In this document: positions 8,125 through 12,841 of the stretch, one piece after another
How the letters are laid out: every line of letters starts with the position of its first letter
Position numbering within the stretch: position 1 is the first letter of the stretch
Translations under genes and position numbers: made by a program
The notes under the pieces: model-generated
What the model saw: the letters and a program-made list of their open reading frames with translations, nothing else
The model's database searches: none
What the model was told of the DNA's origin: nothing
Origin: Thermodesulfatator sp.
GTDB lineage: Bacteria > Desulfobacterota > Thermodesulfobacteria > Thermodesulfobacteriales > Thermodesulfobacteriaceae
Direction: 5' to 3'
Assembly: GCA_027036915.1 (NCBI GenBank)
Contig: JALWCD010000053.1
Location: 1 to 12,841, forward strand
Length of the DNA stretch: 12,841 nt

Positions 8125-9425
8125 GGCGCGCCCCCCTGGCCGCCCTGATATTCTTTTTCCTTTTCGCGGGTAGGCTTTGCGCCGAAAGGATCTTCACCCT
8201 TGAGGATTGCATAAGACTTGTCCTTGAACGCTACCCGGCCCTTAAGGCCGCAATCTTAAAGAAAAAAGCCGCGGAGGAGCGAGAAAGAGCCGCCTCCCGC
8301 CTGCGTCTGCCCCGTCTTTATTCCCTTTACCGGTACCGGGCCTATCGGGACCCGGAATACATCAAGACCCCCTTCGGAAGTTACCCCATCCGGGACCGGG
8401 AGGAGGCCCTCTTTTCCCTAACCGTGAGAATTCCCGTTTTTCATGGCCTTTCCATCTCCGCAAGAAAGGCCTTAGCCAGGCTTTCCGTGGATCTTTCGGC
8501 CGTGGAGGAGGAACGCCTGCGTCAGGAACTCATCCTCCGGGTCAGGGAGGCTTACTTCCGCCTGGTTCAGGCCGAGGAGGAATATCGCCTGGCGGAAAAG
8601 AGTCTTGAGCGCCGGAGGGCCCACCTGCGGGATGCCGAGGGCTTTTTCCGGGAGGGGCTTATCTCCCGAAGCGAGCTCCTTTACGCCCGGGCCGAGACGC
8701 GGGAGGCCGAGGAACGCCTGGCCGAGGCCCGAAATCGTCTTGAGCTTTCCCGGGCCGTCCTGAATCTCCTTCTGGTGCGCCCCCTTGAGGCGGAAATCCG
8801 GATAAAACGGGAGTTTACTCTTAAACCCGTAAAACTTTCTTACGAAAAGCTCCTTAATCTGGCCTATGAGAGGCGGCCCGAGGTTAAGGCCGCAATGCTT
8901 CGGGTGCGGATAGCCCGGGAGAGGGTGCGTCTTTCCCGCAGCCGCTATTTTCCCTGGCTTGACCTTGAGGCCGGATACACCTGGCACGGAGACAGCCTCA
9001 CCTTCTCGGAAAACCCTTACGGGGATCGGGAAAACGCCTGGGTGGGGATAGACCTTAACTGGGAGATCTGGGACTGGGGGATCCGGGGCAGGGAGGTGGC
9101 CGCGGCCAGGGCCGAGGTTGAGGCCGAAAAGGCTCTTTTTAAAGAGATCCGGAATCAGGTGGCCCTTGAGGTGCGGAAGGCCTTACTTGACCTTTCTGCG
9201 GCCAAAAAGAGGCTTTCGGCAGCCAGAAGCGCACGGGCTGCCGCCGAGGAACACTTTCGCCTTGAACGGGCCCGGTTCCGGGAGGGGCTTACGGATACCA
9301 GCCACGTGCTTGATGCCGAAACCCTTCTTACGCGCGCCCGGGCCCAGGAGATCGCGGCTTGCGCGGCATACGAGATGGCCCGCGCCCGCCTGAGCTACGC
9401 CGTGGGACTCCCGGAACTTCCCTGA
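8121..9425 (+). CDS. TolC-type outer membrane efflux protein
   Basis: The chosen start gives 434 residues with a normal Sec signal peptide: basic MRR, hydrophobic [12 protein letters not shown], and cleavage probably after LCA at residue 21. It also gives the classic ATGA overlap with the MFS stop. The mature part shows the two tandem outer-membrane efflux (OEP) repeats: [20 protein letters not shown] opens the first, and [22 protein letters not shown] opens the second. Both are rich in long Arg/Glu/Ala helices, as expected for the periplasmic alpha-barrel. [20 protein letters not shown] is the second-repeat strand typical of OMF proteins. It would form the trimeric outer-membrane exit duct for the adaptor and MFS pump encoded upstream, completing the tripartite system. 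The last 31 bp overlap, tail to tail, the 3' end of queF on the other strand. Confidence 0.92.
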   Translation: MRRAPLAALIFFFLFAGRLCAERIFTLEDCIRLVLERYPALKAAILKKKAAEERERAASRLRLPRLYSLYRYRAYRDPEYIKTPFGSYPIRDREEALFSLTVRIPVFHGLSISARKALARLSVDLSAVEEERLRQELILRVREAYFRLVQAEEEYRLAEKSLERRRAHLRDAEGFFREGLISRSELLYARAETREAEERLAEARNRLELSRAVLNLLLVRPLEAEIRIKREFTLKPVKLSYEKLLNLAYERRPEVKAAMLRVRIARERVRLSRSRYFPWLDLEAGYTWHGDSLTFSENPYGDRENAWVGIDLNWEIWDWGIRGREVAAARAEVEAEKALFKEIRNQVALEVRKALLDLSAAKKRLSAARSARAAAEEHFRLERARFREGLTDTSHVLDAETLLTRARAQEIAACAAYEMARARLSYAVGLPELP

Positions 9426-9796
9426 CGGCGCTCAACGGTGATCACCGTGTGCACGTTTCCCCGGGGATTGAAATCCCCCACCACGCGAAGCTCCCGGGGC
9501 TCAAGGAGTTTCCAGAGGGCGTCAAAGATCTCGTTGGTCGCCGCCTCATGCGAGATGTAGCGGCCGCGGAACTTGTTGAGCCAGAGCTTTAACGAGCGCA
9601 ACTCCACGATTTTCTGGTTTGGAATATAGGAGATCCTGATGGTGGCGAAATCGGGGTAGCCCGAACGGGGGCAGAGACAGGTGAATTCCGGAAAGGTGAT
9701 GTCTATGCGGTAATCCCGGTCCGGGTAGGGATTGGGCCAGGCCTCAAGCTCGGCCTCCTCGATGGCCTTCTCGCCGTAGCGTTTTTCCTCTTCCAT
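9395..9796 (-). CDS. queF: NADPH-dependent 7-cyano-7-deazaguanine reductase (QueF, unimodular)
   Basis: QueF reduces preQ0 to preQ1 in queuosine biosynthesis for tRNA modification. The 133-residue protein has the short, single-domain (Bacillus YkvM-like) length. The catalytic Cys is in FTCLCP (Cys 42), with Asp 49 in YPDFATI, and the substrate-binding His 83-Glu 84 in ISHEAA. The Cys-to-Asp spacing of 7 and Cys-to-His spacing of 41 equal those of B. subtilis QueF (Cys55, Asp62, His96). The family NADPH-site signature ESKSLK reads ELRSLK here (residues 65-70). The last nine residues after VERR are low-complexity and are encoded in the overlap with the TolC gene. Shine-Dalgarno-like GAGGG lies nine bases before ATG. 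It is the only minus-strand gene here and has no queuosine neighbours, so it probably has its own promoter. Confidence 0.93.
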   Translation of the reverse strand: MEEEKRYGEKAIEEAELEAWPNPYPDRDYRIDITFPEFTCLCPRSGYPDFATIRISYIPNQKIVELRSLKLWLNKFRGRYISHEAATNEIFDALWKLLEPRELRVVGDFNPRGNVHTVITVERRQGSSGSPTA

Positions 9797-9875
9797 GGCC
9801 TAAGACCCTCGGTCTCCCGGAAGTCCGTTCAGATAAAGCATACCGGACTTTTGAAGTTCATGCTATAGGAGAAAC
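9797..9875. promoter_or_regulatory. Divergent intergenic region with two inverted repeats
   Basis: This 79-bp gap must carry start signals for queF (minus) and the lipoprotein-lysA operon (plus). AAGTCCG (9821-9827) and CGGACTT (9844-9850) form a 7-bp inverted repeat separated by 16 bases. AGACC (9803-9807) and GGTCT (9811-9815) form a second around ctc. On the queF mRNA the second would hold the GAGGG ribosome site in its loop and stem. TGCTATAGG at 9861-9869 resembles an extended -10 box for the plus strand, but no good -35 is visible. Confidence 0.35.
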
Positions 9876-10595
9876 ATGAGATGGTGGCTGGGGATGGTTT
9901 GTCTGGTGATCCTGATCTCGTGCGGTCGAAAGGGCCCGCCGGTCCCCCCGGAGGCCGCCCGTCCGGAGCCTCCTTCAGATTTCAGGATCGTACTACACCC
10001 TCTCTTTGCGGAACTCTCGGTTGAGGTTCCGGTGGAAGACATCCGGGGTCAGAGTCTCAAAAAGATCAAGGCCTTTGAAATCGAAAAGGTGGCCCGCCCC
10101 CCGGAAGACCGCGGCCCCGAACTGCGGAAGATCCTGCGGGTTCCTTTCGGGCGCTCTCCGGCCGAGACCCCGCGTTTTTACTACCGGGACAGGAACCTGC
10201 GTCCCGGCTGGTGTTACACCTACCGCCTCCGGGCGATCAAGGGGTTCCGTTCCCGGAGCGACTGGACTCCTCCGCGCCGTTTCTGCTGGTCGATCCCGCC
10301 CAAAACCCCCGAGAATCTCGAGGTCCGGGTCCTCATCCCCCACACGGTCTTTCTCTCCTGGTCTCCGGTCAGCGAGGACCTGCACGGCTTCCCCCTGCAG
10401 GCCCCGGTGCTCTATCGGGTGAGGCGGCGGTCGCTGACGGAAGAGACGGCCTTTCCGCCTTTTCCCGAAACTTCCTTTTTCGACACCTCGGCCCGGAGGG
10501 GAGAAAGGTATTGCTACACCGTGGAGCCTCTTTTATCCTACTACGACACCCTGATTCCGGGTTTCAAGACCCCGGAGGTCTGTCTAACCCCTTGA
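9876..10595 (+). CDS. LptM-like lipoprotein with fibronectin type III domains
   Basis: The 239-residue product starts with a lipoprotein signal peptide (MRWWLGMVCLVILIS) and lipobox LISC, so Cys 16 should be lipidated. The mature start CGRKGPPVPPE resembles the CGLKGPLYFP start of LptM (YifL), a small lipoprotein of the LPS translocon that is often encoded beside lysA or dapF. Unlike LptM, which is short, this protein continues into two probable FnIII-like beta-sandwich domains: about 32-145 (ending CYTYRLRAIKG-FRSRSDWTPP) and about 146-238 (PENLEVRV, FLSWSPV, GERYCYTVEPL). Shine-Dalgarno GGAG (9868-9871) supports the ATG. lysA starts 15 bp after the stop, so the two are probably cotranscribed. 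The lipoprotein call is strong, the FnIII call is from pattern, and an LptM-equivalent function is inference. Confidence 0.8.
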   Translation: MRWWLGMVCLVILISCGRKGPPVPPEAARPEPPSDFRIVLHPLFAELSVEVPVEDIRGQSLKKIKAFEIEKVARPPEDRGPELRKILRVPFGRSPAETPRFYYRDRNLRPGWCYTYRLRAIKGFRSRSDWTPPRRFCWSIPPKTPENLEVRVLIPHTVFLSWSPVSEDLHGFPLQAPVLYRVRRRSLTEETAFPPFPETSFFDTSARRGERYCYTVEPLLSYYDTLIPGFKTPEVCLTP

Positions 10596-10610
10596 GAAAA
10601 GGAGAGGCCC

Positions 10611-11888
10611 ATGCACTACTTCGAATACCGACACGGGGAACTTTACGCCGAGGGGGTCCCGGTGGCCCGCATAGCGGAGGAGGTGGGGACCCCGGTCTAC
10701 ATTTATTCCGCAGCCACCCTGAGACGCCACTTCCGGGTCTTCGATGAAGCCTTCCGGGACCTTCCGCATCTGGTCTGTTATTCGGTAAAGGCCAACTCCA
10801 ATCTGGCGGTTCTGCGGCTTCTGGCCCGGGAGGGTTCGGGGGCGGACATCGTCTCCGGAGGGGAACTTTACCGGGCTTTAAAGGCCGGCATACCCCCGGA
10901 AAGGATCGTCTTCTCCGGGGTGGGCAAGACCGAACGCGAAATGGAAGAGGCCCTTTCGGCCGGCATCCTCATGTTCAACGTGGAAAGCCTGGGAGAGCTT
11001 GAGACCCTTTCGCGGGTGGCCCGGAAACTCGACAAACCCGCGCCCTTTGCCATCCGGGTCAATCCCGACGTGGACCCCAGGACCCATCCTTACATCTCGA
11101 CCGGGCTCAAAAAGAACAAGTTCGGTCTGCCCGAAGAGGTGGCCTATCAGGCCTATTTAAAGGCCCGGGAAGACCCCTACCTTAAGCCCATAGGGGTGGA
11201 CTGCCATATCGGTTCGCAGCTCACCGAAATCTCGCCTTTCGTGGAGGCTTTAAGAAGACTCAAGGCCCTTTACCTGCGTCTCCGGGAAGAGGGGCTCCCC
11301 CTGCGCTACCTTGATTTAGGAGGAGGGCTCGGAATCGTCTACGGTGAAGAGGAACCCCCGCCGCCCGAGGAATACGCCCGGGCCCTGAAGGCGGAGCTCT
11401 CCGATCTTCCGGACTCCACCCTCATCCTTGAGCCCGGGCGGGTGATTGCTGGGAACGCCGGCCTCCTGGTGACCCGCGTGCTTTACGTAAAGTCTCATCC
11501 CCCGAAGGGAGAGGACCCCGGACGCAACTTCGTGATCGTGGACGCGGGCATGAACGACCTCATCCGCCCGGCCTTCTATCAGGCTTACCACAGAATAAGA
11601 CCCGTAAAGGAAAAACCGGGAAAAGAGGTCATGAAGGCCGACGTGGTGGGCCCCATCTGTGAGAGCGGGGATTTCCTGGCCCGGGAGAGGTCTCTTCCGC
11701 CGGTGGCTCCCGGGGACCTTCTGGCGGTCTTTTCTGCCGGGGCTTACGGTTTCGTGATGGCCTCCAATTACAATTCCAGACCCCGGGCCGCCGAGGTCCT
11801 GGTGGACGGAGAACGCTTTTTCGTGGTAAGAAAAAGAGAAACCTATGAGGACCTGGTGCGCCTTGAGGAACTCCCGGAAGGCCTTTAA
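10611..11888 (+). CDS. lysA: Diaminopimelate decarboxylase
   Basis: LysA converts meso-diaminopimelate to L-lysine in the last step of the pathway and uses PLP. The 425-residue protein is full length. The PLP Schiff-base lysine is Lys 60 in CYSVKAN. Further family motifs are SGGELYRAL, DCHIGSQ, the phosphate-binding LGGGLGI (Gly 237-239), LEPGR, and the second-domain motif CESGDF with Cys 350, the conserved substrate-contacting residue contributed across the dimer. GAYGFVMASNYNSRPRAAEV near the C-terminus is also typical. The fold is an alanine-racemase-like TIM barrel plus beta domain. Shine-Dalgarno AAGGAG (10599-10604) precedes the ATG by six bases. The 3' end overlaps the start assigned to the nucleotidyltransferase gene. 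Confidence 0.96.
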   Translation: MHYFEYRHGELYAEGVPVARIAEEVGTPVYIYSAATLRRHFRVFDEAFRDLPHLVCYSVKANSNLAVLRLLAREGSGADIVSGGELYRALKAGIPPERIVFSGVGKTEREMEEALSAGILMFNVESLGELETLSRVARKLDKPAPFAIRVNPDVDPRTHPYISTGLKKNKFGLPEEVAYQAYLKAREDPYLKPIGVDCHIGSQLTEISPFVEALRRLKALYLRLREEGLPLRYLDLGGGLGIVYGEEEPPPPEEYARALKAELSDLPDSTLILEPGRVIAGNAGLLVTRVLYVKSHPPKGEDPGRNFVIVDAGMNDLIRPAFYQAYHRIRPVKEKPGKEVMKADVVGPICESGDFLARERSLPPVAPGDLLAVFSAGAYGFVMASNYNSRPRAAEVLVDGERFFVVRKRETYEDLVRLEELPEGL

Positions 11889-12207
11889 GGATCTTCCGCT
11901 CTCCCCCGGGCTTGAGGAACGCCTGGTACGCCTAACGGAGTTTCTGGCCGAAAGGCTTAATCCTCGGGCCATCTATCTTTTCGGCTCCCTTTCCCGGGGC
12001 AAGAAGGCCAGAAGCGGTTTTGATATCGATCTCCTGGTCCTTGGCGGCCGAAAACTTTCGTACCGGGAAAAGCGCATTCTGCGGGAGGAAGTGGACGAGG
12101 TGGCCGGGATCTATCCGGTGGACCTCCTTTTTGAGGGCGAGGTAGACGCAGGGTTCGCGGAACGGGTAAAAAAGGAGGGCGTCCTTCTCTATGACGCGCA
12201 GGGTTGA
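11845..12207 (+). CDS. MNT-family nucleotidyltransferase (MntA-like, putative antitoxin)
   Basis: This is a minimal pol-beta-type nucleotidyltransferase of 120 residues. The active site is IYLFGSLSRG (Gly 47-Ser 48), then FDIDLLV (Asp 60, Asp 62), with a third acidic residue in YPVDLLF (Asp 93). The ending ERVKKEGVLLYD is typical of the family. The spacing between GS and DxD is 11 residues, one more than the common 10. In MntA/HepT systems such an enzyme adds AMP to a tyrosine of the HEPN partner and neutralises it. The HEPN gene follows with a 17-bp overlap, which supports this pairing. The start is uncertain: ATG at 11845 overlaps lysA by 44 bp without a clear Shine-Dalgarno, and an in-frame TTG at 11863 is an alternative. 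No ATG, GTG or TTG lies between the lysA stop and the catalytic motif in the stretch I checked. Confidence 0.85.
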   Translation: MRTWCALRNSRKAFKDLPLSPGLEERLVRLTEFLAERLNPRAIYLFGSLSRGKKARSGFDIDLLVLGGRKLSYREKRILREEVDEVAGIYPVDLLFEGEVDAGFAERVKKEGVLLYDAQG

Positions 12208-12583
12208 GGCCGAGGAGGGCCTTTTAAAGTTCGAGAAGGCCTTTTTGCGCCTGAAAGAGGCCCTCGCGCAGGCCAAAGATGAGCTTGATCGCGACGGGGT
12301 GATCCAGCGTTTCGAGTTCACGGTGGATCTCTGCTGGAAGGCCCTGAAACGCATCCTGGCTTACCAGGGAGTAGAGTGCCATTTCCCGCGGGATTGTATT
12401 AAACAGGCCTTCCGTTACGGCCTTATCGAAAACGACGATCTTCTCCTGGACATGCTCGCCGACCGAAATCTCTCTTCCCATCTTTATAGTGAGGAGATGG
12501 CCCGGGAAGTTTATGCACGAATCAAGGAGATCTACGCCCGGGAGCTTGAAAGGCTCCTTTCGAGTTTGAAGAAGAAACTCTGA
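12191..12583 (+). CDS. HEPN / nucleotidyltransferase substrate-binding protein (HI0074 type, putative HepT-like toxin)
   Basis: The 130-residue, all-helical protein matches the HI0074-like nucleotidyltransferase substrate-binding family within the HEPN superfamily. Markers are QRFEFTVDLCWKALKRIL (39-56), FPRDCIKQAF, and DRNLSSHLY, containing Arg 92, His 97 and Tyr 99. This is an intact R-x4-H-x-Y motif: Arg and His form the RNase active site in toxic HEPN proteins, and the Tyr is the residue adenylylated by MntA. The gene starts inside the end of the MNT gene. AAAGGAGG lies 12 bases ahead of ATG, a slightly long spacing, so coupled translation is likely. Either a type VII-like toxin-antitoxin function or a non-toxic MNT accessory role is possible; sequence alone does not decide. 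Confidence 0.87.
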   Translation: MTRRVEAEEGLLKFEKAFLRLKEALAQAKDELDRDGVIQRFEFTVDLCWKALKRILAYQGVECHFPRDCIKQAFRYGLIENDDLLLDMLADRNLSSHLYSEEMAREVYARIKEIYARELERLLSSLKKKL

Positions 12584-12591
12584 AGGAGGTG
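12583..12591 (+). promoter_or_regulatory. Strong Shine-Dalgarno of purD
   Basis: AAGGAGGTG is a full-length complement to the usual 16S rRNA 3' end, four bases before ATG. It overlaps the HEPN stop codon, so purD can be well translated even if cotranscribed with the upstream genes. Confidence 0.8.
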
Positions 12592-12595
12592 GAAG

Positions 12596-12841
12596 ATGAG
12601 GGTCCTGGTAGTGGGAGGAGGCGGCCGGGAACACGCCCTTTGCTGGAAACTGGCCCGGAGTCCCCGGGTGGAGAAGGTTTATTGCGCTCCGGGCAACGCC
12701 GGCATCGCCGAAGAGGAGAAGTGCGAGTGCGTTCCCCTCGACCCCTTTGACTTTGAAGGCCTGGCCCGATGGGCGGAAGAAAAGGGGGTGGCCTTCACGG
12801 TGGTGGGGCCGGAGGATCCCCTGGCCCCACCACCGTGAAGG
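12596..12841 (+). CDS. purD: Phosphoribosylamine-glycine ligase, N-terminal fragment
   Basis: PurD joins glycine to 5-phosphoribosylamine using ATP (GAR synthetase, step two of de novo purine synthesis). Visible are the N-terminal signature MRVLVVGGGGREHALCWKL, then YCAPGNAGIAEE and VVGPEDPLA, all of the PurD N-domain. The family is usually over 400 residues, so only about one fifth is present. After VGPEDPLA the reading becomes PPP and a TGA (12836-12838), where PurD proteins normally continue with a glycine-containing AAGIVD-like stretch. The divergent bases are the exact reverse complement of 12792-12810. The stop is therefore best treated as an artefact of a fold-back at the sequence end, and the gene as partial instead of a pseudogene. 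Confidence 0.9.
12792..12841. repeat. Terminal 50-bp near-perfect palindrome
   Basis: CCTTCACGGTGGTGGGGCC (12792-12810) and its exact reverse complement (12823-12841) flank GGAGGATCCCCT. The centre is GGATCC (12814-12819), and only two base pairs around it are imperfect. The right arm runs to the last base of the window and replaces conserved purD coding sequence. Confidence 0.95.

Noticed and set aside
9797-9875. A preQ1 riboswitch upstream of queF
   Set aside because: I could not find the compact stem plus A-rich tail expected of preQ1-I or a match to the other known classes. Only generic short inverted repeats are present.
12541-12556. GGAGC/GCTCC hairpin near the end of the HEPN gene as a terminator
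   Set aside because: The stem is only five pairs, is followed by just three T residues, and lies inside the coding sequence.

Overview
The window is a gene-dense, GC-rich stretch from a Gram-negative bacterium. It encodes a TolC-type outer-membrane protein and a lipobox lipoprotein. Several traits suggest a thermophile, possibly of the Thermodesulfobacteriota/Desulfobacterota kind: a THEP1-type NTPase domain, a TM1367-type cyclophilin-fold protein, very short intergenic gaps and Glu/Arg/Leu-rich proteins. That placement is inference from gene content. No rRNA, tRNA, CRISPR array or insertion sequence was seen.

Layout. (1) Positions 2-5383, plus strand: the 3' part of a THEP1-thymidylate kinase fusion (start lies outside the window), a small cyclophilin-like protein, and a 1355-residue SNF2-family ATPase. 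These three overlap end to start and look like one operon. (2) 5411-9425, plus strand: a complete tripartite efflux operon (EmrA/HlyD-type adaptor, 14-TM DHA2-type MFS pump, TolC-type outer-membrane channel), joined by TAATG and ATGA overlaps. Its first gene has no Shine-Dalgarno and may be leaderless. (3) 9395-9796, minus strand: queF, the only reverse-strand gene. Its 3' end overlaps the TolC gene tail to tail, and it diverges from the next gene across a 79-bp gap holding two small inverted repeats. (4) 9876-11888, plus strand: an LptM-like lipoprotein with two probable fibronectin-III domains, then lysA (diaminopimelate decarboxylase). (5) 11845-12583, plus strand: a MNT nucleotidyltransferase and HEPN-type partner, resembling a HepT/MntA toxin-antitoxin pair, packed between lysA and purD. 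(6) 12596 to the end: the beginning of purD.

The last 50 bases form a near-perfect palindrome with 19-bp perfect arms around GGATCC. The right arm replaces expected PurD sequence and makes a premature stop. This looks like a fold-back assembly or library artefact at a contig end, not a real gene truncation.

The most notable biological points are the THEP1-TMK fusion, the MNT/HEPN pair with an intact R-x4-H-x-Y motif, and the LptM-like N-terminus on an FnIII lipoprotein next to lysA. I see no clearly novel multi-gene system. Most of the window is housekeeping metabolism plus one efflux operon.
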